Shown here: positions 34,897 to 45,930 of the stretch, piece by piece
Layout: every line of letters begins with the position of its first letter
Position numbering within the stretch: the stretch's first letter is position 1
Source: Agelaius tricolor
Lineage: Eukaryota > Chordata > Aves > Passeriformes > Icteridae
DNA length: 64,000 bases
Direction of reading: 5' to 3'
NCBI GenBank assembly: GCA_023055355.1
Contig: JALJCS010000001.1
Coordinates: 52,147,381-52,211,380 of the forward strand
Notes under the pieces: generated by a model
Seen by the model: only the letters and a program-made list of their open reading frames with translations
Database searches by the model: none
Told to the model about the DNA's origin: nothing
Program-made: the position numbers and the translations under genes

Positions 34897-37484
34897 CAAT
34901 CAGGCAAGCACTATTTCCTGAGCATGAGGACAGCTCACCAGGTTCTCTAAAACAACAAAAAACCTTGGGAGAAATTTTGCTAAAGTTTGCATACCATTTT
35001 TAGACACTTCAAACTGGAATTTTAGCTTAAAAAAAATAAATTGCAAACATTACTCCTAGTTCTTAGAGTGTTGAACCTAGTCATACTAGATACACTCCAA
35101 AAGAAGAACTGAAGTGTTTCATTAGACAAAGGGAACCTGGAAGTCTATTGCAGAGATAATAAATGGACTTAGAGATCCTTTACTCATATTCTTTAACTTA
35201 GACTGGCCTTCATTTTCCTAACCACTTTTTAATTTTTAATTAGTAAGCACATCTATGTACGAAACTTGTGGTCTGGGTTCTGTAGTATTGTCAGGGTATT
35301 CCTGTTTCTAGTAATAGTCAAGGGTTCTAACCACAAAGCCCTTATAGGCAGATATTTGGTAGTGCTCAAACTTGATTATGTCACTTTTTAAATAGCTGAT
35401 AATGGTCTACAGTCTGGTTCCTAAAGCTTGTTGAAGCTTGCAGCACAGCATTCAAAGAGTGAAATATCATTAAAAAGAAAGCCAAATACAAAAGTATATG
35501 AAAATTTTCTCTGTATAGAACAAAAAAATCCAAATACCATTTCTTGCTCTGAAGATCAACTTTTCTTTGAGCATCAGTTTCAAATTATTTACTAGTTTAT
35601 CTATAATTGATGAAAAATACTGCCAATCATTTCTTTGGCATCTTATTGACATGTTCAGGCAGACTTTGCTGTGACTAAGTGGTCTTTTTCCTGTCCTAAA
35701 AAGCCAATTCTTAAAATGTTAGCAGTAAAACTAAAATAATCCTAAAATTTTTCATATTTTTAATATTTTTTTACATAAATGAAAGCTTTCCAAGTACTTA
35801 TTTTCACAACTTTTTTAGTAAGCTGCCATGTTATTTTTGTGGATATAATAGCTATATTCAGTGCTGAACATCACTGTTGTCAAATGTACTGATAATTCCT
35901 CTGATGTCAGTGACAGAAAGATTGTGTCTTGTCAGTAAGAAAAGCAGATGCCTTGGGCATGTTGAAACTGAGAAATTAGGTTCTCCTAGGAGAGCAACCA
36001 TGCGAGAACTCAAAGCAGTTACCTTCCAAGAAGGAACTTGTGAACTGATTTATAAAAAAAATGAGAATTGACACCTTTGCTTTAAACTGGAGTCAAGCAT
36101 GCAGTGTAGTTTGCAGAAGTGTAATTGCATTTTTTTTCCAGTTGTGTTCTTCTGTTTATGTTCTCCTGTTTTTCTCTAGACAGGTTTAGCATGGACATGT
36201 ATCAGGGAAGAGGATATCAGTATGCAGTTCCAGATAGAGATAGCTAAAATAAAGGTCTAAGTGACCTTAAGCTCACTTTTATGTTTCTATACCAAGATAT
36301 TTAACTAAACATGCATGCATTTACTGCTTTACTAACCCACCTAGCTTTCTTAGAGATCTTTCAAATATTTTCCATTATAGACTTAATGTTTCAGGAGTTG
36401 CTTGAAGATGCTGGATATTCTAGTTCTAACCCAGGAAAGTCCAGGAGGAAGATGTAGTTGCCTTCTAGGATTATTTGCAAACCAGAGCTGAGTGTGTGCC
36501 AGGGAGCTTGGCTGAAGCAATTGCTGTGGTTCTTTGCAGATGAGGTTGCCAGAGTTGTTCCATTTGTGCAAGAGGGAAAGATTGTACTAGAGGTTGTGAG
36601 TCCTTCTTCACCTATTATTTGACCCAAAATCTGATTAAGAACACATTTCTCCTATGTTATCTGCCCTTTGGATTCACGTTTCCTGCTAAGTCTATCCTTT
36701 TCCAGCATTTATTTAATTTAAATGTATTGACTTATTTTCATTGTGTGACTTAGCAGTATAAAAGACAAGGGCACATAGACTCTTTATAATTTTAAGATGT
36801 GGTAGGCAGGACTGAGCCGTAGAGATAGCAAACAAAGAATGGTTTTAATTAAAATATAAACATTTTAATAAAAAGCACATCTGGTTGGAGACTGTGTATT
36901 TACTGTGGTGGATCAACCTTTTAAACACTTTCAGAAAAGGGAGGAGTTTTTGTTTAAAGGTAGGAGCCAAGAGAGGAAATAGCAGGACATGCCAGATGTA
37001 GAGTGATGTTCCAGATTTAGGTACAGATTAGGAAAATGTAAAGAATTAAGAAAGAAAAAAAACAAAGCCTATAGAGAAAGCACAGGTTATCCTATAAGCA
37101 AAATATCTTTTATATATGAGCAACAGGAAGCCTATTCAAAGAAGGAGAATGTAAGAATTTTCCCAAGAAAAGAATATATTTAAGAAGTAGCAATGGACTA
37201 GGAAAAACAGTGATTAGAAATAAATTTGTCCTACTGATGAATATTATTTTACTGTTATTATTCTGAAATATTTAGAATGTTTTTTCTTGTATTATCTTTT
37301 TAGATTTTGAAAATGAACATCAGATTTGTTTTCCATGGCTTGATGTGTTTCAACATACCTGCACTGTATTCAATCCAAAGAACATCTGTTTTATGAGATG
37401 TAAAGTGGGACTATAAGTTCTTATGAAAAATGTGGCCTCAGAGGTGACCCCATAATGTGGCTGAATTCGACTATATAGTGTCTC

Positions 37485-38064
37485 TGTCGTGGTTTAACTC
37501 TGGTAGAATCTAAACCTCACTCAGCTGCTCACTCTCATTCAGTGGAATGGGGAAGAGACTCTAAAGGGTGAAAGTGAAAAAATTCCTGGGTTTAGATAAA
37601 GACGGTTTAATAGGTAAAGCAAAAGCTGTTTGCTCAAGGAAAGCAAAACGAGGAATTAATTCACCATTTCCCATGGGCAGGCAAGTGTGCAGCCATCTTC
37701 AGGAAGCCAGGGCCCTGTCATGCTTAACAATTACATGGTAAGATAAATGTCATAACTCTGAATGTCTTCTCGTCCTTCTTCATACGCTGAGGATGATGCC
37801 ATATGGTCTGGGACAACACTTCAGCCTACTGGGATCAGCTGTCCCAGCTGTGTGCCCTCCCAACTCCTTGTGCGGCCCCAGCCTCCTCACTGGTGGGACA
37901 GGGAGAAGCAAAAAAGGACACAATGCTGTGTAAACACTTCTCAGCAGTAATTAAAACATCTGTTATCAAAACTGTTTTCATCACAAACCTGGAGCATAGC
38001 CCCATGGAAGTTCTTAGGTTCAGTGGGGAAAAAACCCCCACATTTTGGTGAGGAACCCTAGTTC
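37485..38064 (-). mobile_element. Solo LTR of an avian endogenous retrovirus (degenerate)
   Basis: On the plus strand the element opens TGTCGTGGTTTAACTC, followed by 'gtggaatggggaagagact', 'gacggtttaataggtaaagc', 'cccatgggcaggcaagtg', 'gatgatgccatatggtc' and 'gggatcagctgtcccagctg'. I recognise this order from LTRs common in birds. It is reversed: the polyadenylation signal ATTAAA reads on the minus strand (around 37606-37612), and the TATA-box position near 37781-37789 is degraded (catacgctgagg where the other copy has tatatgctgat). No gag, pol or env sequence flanks it, so it is a solo LTR left by recombination. The U3 end (right) has diverged, making the end point uncertain. The exact family name is not assigned. 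Confidence 0.8.
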
Positions 38065-40594
38065 AACAGTAGAAGGACTTTTACTTTCAGGCATGAATAA
38101 AAATGATGATGAAAGAATCTCAAACTCTGAGCTTGGAAAAAGGAGGTATTAAAAGATTAGTACAGTATGAATCTCTTCTATCTTGACAAGTCTGGGATTC
38201 CCTTCACAATATGTTGGGTACAGTCTGTGAGAAATTGTAATGCGAAGCAAAACTCCATGTGCCATAAGAGCTAACAAATGTGGAAAAAAATTAGCATTAT
38301 AGCCATATCTGCAACTCATAGAAATAGATGGGATTATTTATTGATCTGCAAAGATACAGGACTTAATCCCGTATCTACAAAGGGAAATGTTTTCAAATGT
38401 AGCCTGGAAAGTTACAGCTGGGAACATACAACCTGACTGGCTCTTATCTCAGAAAGTAGAAGCTCTGTTCAGAAAAAGCTTTAAAACTGTAAGACTTTAA
38501 TCTTCATAAATCTAGTTATTTTTTGAAAAAAAATCTGGAAAACATATCCTTCTTCTTTTATAGGTTTTAGTTTCATATCTCCACAGCTGAGCTTCTTCAC
38601 ATTCTTTCCTTTCAATGCTTTACTTTTTCAGAGCAACTGCTTTTCTTTCACATCTTGCATACTTTTACTACTCATGCAGTGGCTAAAAATGGTGCTATCC
38701 AGTCAAAGACCTTATTTGAGCAAGAATATTTAACATGCTTGTTCCTTCCTTTCAGTTTTTTAAGTACATGAAAAACCTGAAGATTGACTTAAAGAATGAA
38801 GTATCAAAAATCTGATACATGTATCTGAGAAAAAATTTCAGATAGTACAGTTGAATTCAGAATATGTGTCCATGTTTTAATGACTCAAGATATTTCTTTT
38901 TTAGAAGAAATTAATATCATAATAAGGTGAACCTTCAGGGTTGTTTGGGTTTTACATCAGAAATATCATTATTCTAGGTGGATATTTGCATTTATAACTG
39001 TTTATATCTGTGAAGGCTCAGAAAATATGCCACAATAAAGTACTGGGGGTGTGTGTGGGTAAGTTTGTAGCTCTCTTCCTCAGTTGTCCCAGAAATCCAG
39101 ACAGTTTGTGACGGACACAGCTGAGCCATGTTTGGTGCCATGGTTGGTACAAAGCAGGAGCCTGGTTCATAAGAAGGCATGGCCAACCTTGTTACAGCAG
39201 CAGTGGCTCTTGCCCCTCTCTGTGGAGCTCACTGGATCTTTGCAAGCATCCTCTTCCCAGGGCAGGCATGGCTCAGCTGCTCTGTTTGTGCAGGAGTACC
39301 TGCAGACCAGCAGTTTATAATCACATTCATGAAGGCAAACCTGGCACCAAATTAATATTTTCTTGCTCTGCCAGGCTGTAGACCCCTGAGGGTAAGTGCC
39401 TACAGCTTACCTTAGTGAAGAGCAGACATATCTGAGGTAGGAATGGGGCAGGCAGCTGCAGCATAAACCACAACCACATGTGATTCAAGAATTTTATATT
39501 TTTTTCCTCAGTATGAAGTGCATGTTCCTAGGTTTGATCCTCTATTGGTTTTTTACTTTTTTTATTATTTTTGCTTTTCTTTTTCTTTTTTAAATGAATG
39601 ACAAGAGAAAAATGAAAAAAATGGCGATACTGTGAGAACTGAGAAGTGAAATCAGAAGAAAGTTCAAACTATACAATGCATTTTAAAGATTTTAAGGATT
39701 GGCTACAACTTTGATCAGCATTTTGAAGAAACAAAAGTATCCATGTTGCTATCTATGATGTCTATAAAACTCCAGAGTTTTGGAGCCTCTCAGGCTCCTT
39801 TCCCACTGTTAATACAGCTTAATAAATTTATTTTTTTAAAAAAGTCTTGTTGACAAGTATACCCCAAAGAGGAACATGATGTGCAGTTGGAGCAAATGAA
39901 GGCAGATCTTGTTCCATGTTTGTGTGTTCTTTGAAATAATACATGGTTAATACTAAAGTTTCGTGAGATTAATAGGTAGAAACTGGCAATTAAATCAGCT
40001 GTTGGAAGCTCTATAATAAACCATAAAAACTTCTGGTCAACACAATGACAACTACATTGAAAACAAATATCTGTGCTTACCCAAATTCTTGCTTTGGAAA
40101 TGGAGTGTCATTTGGACTTTATTTCTCAATGGATATGAGATCTGTAAAAAATTCCAACAGTTCTGACAAGATCTCATAGGATCACTCATGTGTGTGTAGC
40201 ACTGAAGCAGAGATTGATAAGGGCAGTAATTATTTTATGATTTTTAAATCTCCCTTTTTATCTACTGAACTCCCGCATAGATCTATGGAAAGCATAAGGT
40301 GTCTTAACTACTTTGTCCCTCTCCATCTCCTTTTTATCTAGAATATGTCTTTTCCTGAATGTTTTCCATTCAGTTTTTCCCATTCAGTAGTGCCTCTGGA
40401 GAAAAAAAACCAAAACAAAACAGAAGTCTTCTGCTTCTGGAAGACATAATGGAATGATGTAAAAAGTGGAATAATGTTGCCCGTAAAGAGTTGTCACACA
40501 TCAGTCGGCTGAACTTCTTGACAGGGAGAGTACAGAAGTTTGTTCATCGGATAGAGCAGCTCCCACCTTGGTTGCTGCAGGAAGTCAATACCCC
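38065..40594. other. Non-coding sequence between two LTRs, no gene seen
   Basis: No retroviral coding sequence was recognised between the LTRs, so they do not look like the two ends of one provirus. A G+C-richer patch lies at about 39070-39470 and a T-rich one near 39545-39590. Confidence 0.55.
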
Positions 40595-41236
40595 TGTTAA
40601 GGTCTAACCTCTGCCAGCAACTAAGAACTACCCAGTTGCCTGCTTACTGCCCATCCCCAGCCCTTCCCAGTGTGATGGGGAAGAGAATATAGAAGGTAAA
40701 AGTAATAAAACTTGAGGCTTGAGACAAGAACAGTTTAATAACTAAACTAAACTAAACTAAACTAAATTAAACTAAACTAAACTAATGATAATGTTAATAA
40801 TAAAGTACCATAGAGAAAAGAAAAATAACAAAATGGAAGAGAAATTGAAACCAACAAAAACAAGCAATGCCAATGAAAAACAATTGCTCATCACCGACCA
40901 CCCAGTGCTCAGTCTCTTCTCGAGCAGAAGTGCCCAGCCAGCTTTACCCCTACTTTATATGCTGATCATGATGCCATATAGATGGAATAGCCCTTTGGCC
41001 AGTTAGGGTCAGCTGCCTTGACTGTGTCTCCTCCAGGTTCTTGTGCACTCCCAGCCCCCTGACTGGCAGGGAACCATGAAGCAGGAGCTGCAAAGTCCTT
41101 GACTTAGTGAAAGCCTGCTCAGCAACAACTACAACTGCAGTGTGTTGTCAACATTATTCTCATCTTAAATCCAAAGCACAGCACTGTACCAGCTATTTGG
41201 AAGAAAATTAACTCTATCCCAGCTGAAACTAGGGCA
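40595..41236 (-). mobile_element. Solo LTR of an avian endogenous retrovirus, same family
   Basis: The plus-strand end is TGTTAAGGTCTAACCTCTG and the other end is 'ctatcccagctgaaactagggca', giving TG..CA termini. Shared blocks with the LTR at 37485: 'gtgatggggaagagaa', 'cagtttaata', 'gctgatcatgatgccatata', 'cagttagggtcagctg', 'ttcttgtgcactcccagcc', 'gctcagcaacaac'. The minus strand shows a TATA box (CATATAAAG, complement of 40955-40963) and ATTAAA just before the (TAAAC)n tract, so U3-R-U5 runs right to left. No convincing target-site duplication (acccc versus ctccc) and no internal coding region. It differs clearly from the first copy, which suggests different subfamilies or ages. Confidence 0.85.
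40741..40785 (+). repeat. (ACTAA)n microsatellite within the LTR
   Basis: Nine units of the pentamer ACTAA with one changed unit (attaa). It lies next to the LTR polyadenylation signal and is absent from the copy at 37485, so it probably expanded after insertion or in a subfamily. Confidence 0.9.
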
Positions 41237-41502
41237 CTCCCCAAACTAATCATGGTTCCTGTAAATGGGACCAAGAGTTTTTTCCCTGGACTTATGCTAA
41301 TTTGGTCTGGCTCTAAGAAGGAATCAATTTTTAGCAGCTCATTGTTTTACTGAGCCCTGCCATCATAAGCTGTGAATGAAAATAGCCAACTTCCATATGT
41401 GAGTTCAGTTGTTAATGAGAAAGCAAAATCCATCTTTGTTACCTTCTTGCTTCAAGCCCTACTGACTGAGAGTTACATGTTTCGGTTGAACAAAACTTCA
41501 CT

Positions 41503-41549
41503 CTGCAGATCAACCCTTGATCTGCAGATCTCCTCTCTGTAGATCAACC
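41503..41549 (+). repeat. Three near copies of CTGCAGATCAACC
   Basis: CTGCAGATCAACC (41503-41515), CTGCAGATC (41522-41530, inside the perfect palindrome GATCTGCAGATC at 41519-41530) and CTGTAGATCAACC (41537-41549). Spacing is irregular (19 and 15 bases), which suggests local duplication followed by small indels. Confidence 0.75.
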
Positions 41550-42686
41550 ATTCCCTAATATATGGCCCATCCTCAAGCCAACTCCATCTCTGCTGGGCCT
41601 CATACCCAGGATTTCAGGATCCTTATGTGCTATGAAACTGATGCTGTTCTATTTTTCTTCACAGTCTCAATTGCCTCCACTGAAGACAGACATGCTTCAT
41701 TTTTCTGTTAGCTGTTGTAATTGGTCATCTAATGGTCAAAGCTTATGTCACTAGGAAAATCCCCCAGGCAAACAGAGCAAGAGCCTGCCTCTGTTAACGC
41801 ACTGCTTTTATTTCTACTCACCATAATTGCCTTAGCCTGCTGGTCTGTGACAACCTGCTCCAGGAGCAGCATAACTATCTGGCAACCCCTCTTAGCTCTG
41901 GAGATGTCAGAAGCCTTCTCCAGGTTCACAGCAGCAGATATACACAGAAGCAAAGTGAAGAGCAGAAAGGAATTAAGCTTCCATACCTAGTGGCTTAGGA
42001 GAGCTGGTTCTCTTCACAGCCCCTCTTATAGAGCCTTCATCTTTCTCCTTTCTCCTATTTTCAAGAGGAACAAATCAAGTTCCTAAGCAGGACAAAAAGA
42101 GGTTTAAAACGATCTAGTCATATTTTTCTCCAAAGCAGCAGCTGAAAAATTTGTGTTTCATGAAAATTTTAAGGAATCTGTTTTATACTGAAGATATGAG
42201 CCATTGCTCAGTAATGAATGCAATCAATAATGCATGTATTGACAGAAAGACAAAGGTGGATGCACCTGTGGTTAAATTTGGAGTGGATGTTTACAAGCTG
42301 GAGAGCTTTCCTTTCAAAGTTTCCTAAGGTCTTCTTCATAATAAATAAGGGAATGTGGATTTACCAGTCAAAGCCTGACAACAAAATGTTTTTGAATCAT
42401 TATCAGTTAGTATTTTTCCTTTTAAGTGCAGGTAATCACATTTTTAGGAGCCTCTTAGCCATATAGATTCTCAGATTTCACCACTGGCTCTGATACAGCA
42501 ATATTAAACTTTGCCAAATCACAAAAGACCTAAGTATGAGAGAATAAGGCAGGAGAATATTGATTTGCCTCAGGCATTTCATTTAAACACCTACAGTAGG
42601 CAATACTTAGAGCATTTGAAGATTTCAAATGTTGTCATCTAAAATACAGTATATTTTGCCTTTATCATGAGAAAGTAAGAATTCTC

Positions 42687-42757
42687 TTTTTGTGGGTTTT
42701 TTTGTTTTATTTTGTTTTGGTTTTGGTAGGTTTTTGGCTTTTTTTTTTTTTTTTTGG
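42687..42757. repeat. T/G-rich low-complexity tract with T17
   Basis: TTTTG and GGTTTT units lead into a run of 17 T at 42739-42755. Confidence 0.85.
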
Positions 42758-43797
42758 AAGAGAAGGGCTAGAGATGAGAGATCTGTGTGGTGTACTGCTT
42801 TTTTTTTTAATTATCTTTGCTACGAAATCTTATTATGACCATAATAAGTTTGTGTTTAATGATCATACACTCTTTGTCTCATTGGTCACCATTATTTCTC
42901 TGTTATTTAATACTGAGATCTTTCCTGCCCATTTTTTCCCTAGCCCAGTGGACTAGAACTAGGAGGAATTTTTTTCTGATTATAAAAAAACCACAAATCT
43001 TTCTCATAGTGTTTCATCCAAGGATTGCTTCTATAATCACTGCCCTCAAAAATGACTAGCCTATCAAATATTTTAAAGGGATATTTCCTAGTCTATTTTA
43101 TCTCTTAGTGTAAACAAAGCTTTTGAATTTCCTAGTGTTCGTTAATTGTGTCCCTGTTTCTGAGTTAAATGTAATAAGGTGTTTGAAAGTTTTGAATTTT
43201 TTTTCTTAACATTCTACATATTTTTAACTAGTTTAGGATATTTTTAAAGAAATATTTAAAGGTTACTTGGAACTAAATTCAAAGTGGAATCCTAGACTGA
43301 TTTTAGGAAGGAGGAAGGACGCACTGAATTCTTTCAAAATCTGAACTGCATCTTGAAATTGTTAACCTCCTAGATCTATGAACTGAACTCATGTTCAGGT
43401 GTTAGTTTCCCAAAACTTAACTTGTAATTGGAAAGGGTTATTATTTGTTGTATTGATGCAGTGTCTGTTTTTTAAAGATGAGACCATGGTCGTTGTCTTT
43501 TTACTATTCAAGAAAATGTAAGGGCACAGTGAAAGAGTATCAGAAGCTGCCTATGAAGAAATGTGTAGTAATTTCTTCACTATGTGTTATAAAAGAAGAT
43601 ACTAAACCAAAACTTTAACTGGAAGAAATCACACAGTATGTATTCAGACAGAAAACCTGAGCCAAAATTTAAGTATTTACTGTTATTGTTTTTTGAAACA
43701 CTGCCTTTTTTGAAATTACTGTTGCCTTTTTAGGCACTAATTCCAAACAGTAATTGCTATTGCCTTTTTTGCTTTTGTGTGAAGTAAAATGTAGGTC

Positions 43798-43820
43798 AAA
43801 AAAAAAAAGGAAAAAAAAAA
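43798..43820. repeat. A-rich tract
   Basis: Two A runs of about ten bases separated by GG. No retroposed sequence is recognisable upstream. Confidence 0.8.
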
Positions 43821-44005
43821 GAGCAGATATGTGCAAAGGTCAGAGCAAACCAGAGTTTGCTCTTGAGAGAATAGGCTGAGTCCAACATGTATTGTCATGA
43901 CAGCATCAAGAAATATAAAACTATTATTGATGAAACAGGCATGCTGAACTGAATTCTAGGGTGACCAGTAGGAACTTAAATATAGAATCCATTCCCTGTT
44001 GTAAA

Positions 44006-44006
<1 letters not shown>

Positions 44007-44053
<47 letters not shown>
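44007..44053 (+). repeat. (ATT)n microsatellite, about 16 units
   Basis: An uninterrupted ATT trinucleotide repeat of 47 bases. Its purity suggests that length variation between individuals is likely. Confidence 0.97.
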
Positions 44054-45589
44054 GGGAAAGTCAAGCACACTATTGTTCTGGTATAGCCAAAATCTAAACC
44101 AAATTTAATAGGCAACTAATTTTTCTAATTTTTAATACCTTTTATTTGCTGTTTCAATTGTACCAGCTATCTAAATTTTGTTTATTGACTCTTTTGCAAA
44201 GATCTGGCAGTAAATATACTGGTCAGTGGTGCCAGTGGTCACACAGATTTTTTTTTTTTAATTCAAAAAGAAAAAAAGAAAAATTATTGAAGTAACAAAA
44301 ATTCATATGGAAATGAAATCTAAAAATCCTAGGACTATTTAAAGGACTATATATTGTATTTGGTAGAAAATGCAGGATCGAGAACTAAAATATTGCTCTT
44401 GTTTCTCTTTCTCTCAAAATACTTATTTAAAGAAGCACTTTAACTTCCCTGTGGAAATAAACTGTTATAGCCTCAATAGTGAGAAGCTTCTTAAAGACAT
44501 GCTGCACAAGACACAGAAAACTAAGCTTGTCTCTTTTAGGAAAATGTAGAGGCTTTTCTCTTTAAGAGAAGTGGCTTCTTTCTATAGAGAACATGTTTCA
44601 GTTTAGACTATGCTAACAGTATTTGAAATGGCCTTCAGGCAATTTAGACTTCAGTAGTGCCACAAAGGTTTGTCTAATTTAACAAACATGTAAATCTTAA
44701 CTTACCACTGCGTCTGACAATTAAATGGAGTTTTCTGTTTACACTAGTTTGAGGTTTATCTAGTATTGGATGACATTCTGGGGGGAAGGAGGGAAGAGAG
44801 GATAAAATACTCAAGTCCTCTTTACAATATTGTTTCTTTATTCTGCAGAACTTCAGCAGTGTCTGCCTCCTGAACTGCTGCATGTGTCCCAACCTGAGTA
44901 ATGCTGTCACTGCCTGCACTCAGGAATTAGGTAGGCTGGAAGTGCAGTGAGAGCAATATGTATGCTCATATTATTTCTCAACTACTGATTAAGCTCTAAT
45001 AGGAGAAGACAATTACCTTTTGATACTGCTGCAGGTAGGTTTGGGTGAGAAATATTGTCTGTATTTATAGAGTCTGAGTATATTTGTATTTGGCTCTTGC
45101 ACAGAACCACGAAGACAGATCATGCTTGCATGAGTTTTCATGCTTTTATAGTTTTCCTCCTGTCATGAATTAGAAGCAAATTTGTGGTTGCTCAGCAGAG
45201 CTCAGCTGCTGGCATCTCAGGAGGACACTATGGCTCCATCCTGTCTTGTCCCAGGCTGCAGACCTGGCAGACAAGGCAAATAAAGAGATCACACCGCAAG
45301 AAAGTGGCAAATGTGATATCATACCAGAGCTTCCTAACTCCTAATGTACATTTCTAGATTATTTATAACTGGAAATACTAGAATATTTTTTCTGTATGGC
45401 ATGGACAGGGAGAAATAGAGAGAGAGACAGAGAGCAAGCACAAGAGAGCAAGCCAGCTGCACCAGTTCTGGGAAGGCTCTCTAGCAAATTATGGATTTAG
45501 TGTTTGAGTAGAATAGAATGGGAAGTAGCCATTAGAAAATATGTTGAAATACATGGAATAAACAAGTGTACCCAGTAAAAGATTACGGA
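44054..45589. other. Non-coding sequence, no gene seen
   Basis: AT-rich. A slightly G+C-richer patch at about 45180-45310 contains an AATAAA (45279-45284), and an AG-rich patch lies at 45411-45445. No gene or named element. Confidence 0.5.
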
Positions 45590-45930
45590 TTGAAATGCTG
45601 CTGACACAGGAAAGGCAAAAAGGGAAAGGCGATTAGGTGGGAATTACATTAATAACAACCTGTAGAAGCTAATTGAGATGATACAGGAATAATAACTGAG
45701 GAGAAGCCAGAACAGAAGCACCACAGTGCCACGGTAGTTTATTAGCATATGGGAGAGAATTTGCCTGAGCTATTAACTTCCACTTGTAGTAAATTCAAGG
45801 GCAGTGAATTCTCAATTAATTTTTCTATAAAGCCTTAGAGATGCTTCAGGGCTTGTCCAGATCATTAGGATTGCTTTACAGGCCCATAACAGAAAAACTA
45901 TGAAGAAGACAATTTTCCAAGTAATCCAAG
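45590..45930. promoter_or_regulatory. Candidate conserved non-coding element
   Basis: Complex sequence without simple repeats, with several homeodomain-type TAAT/ATTA cores, a TTAGCATA octamer-like block near 45742-45749 and CAATTAAT near 45812-45819. Similar texture to 19060-19440. Constraint is guessed from composition only. Confidence 0.2.

Larger units (their letters stand above)
32441..37484. other. AT-rich non-coding sequence, no gene seen
   Basis: Contains the (TG)n microsatellite at 32982-33010 and the palindrome at 34883-34896. Opposed open frames of 124 codons (33893-34267, plus) and 148 codons (33898-34344, minus) lie over the same DNA. The minus frame is the longest in the window, yet neither resembles a known protein, and their overlap suggests chance. 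No transposable element recognised. Confidence 0.5.
41237..43797. other. Non-coding sequence with short repeats, no gene seen
   Basis: Contains the triplicated CTGCAGATC motif at 41503-41549 and a T/G-rich tract with T17 (42687-42757). An 81-codon plus frame at 41745-41990 has a hydrophobic stretch but no recognisable domain. No transposable element recognised. Confidence 0.5.

Noticed and set aside
38065..40594. Interior of a provirus between the two LTRs
   Set aside because: No gag, pol or env-like coding recognised, and the LTRs differ too much to be a recent pair.
41745..41990. 81-codon frame with hydrophobic segment, possible secreted peptide
   Set aside because: An opposed frame of 74 codons covers the same DNA, and nothing else supports coding.
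45180..45310. LTR-like relic with AATAAA
   Set aside because: Only the polyadenylation hexamer and mild G+C rise support it; no termini or family blocks recognised.
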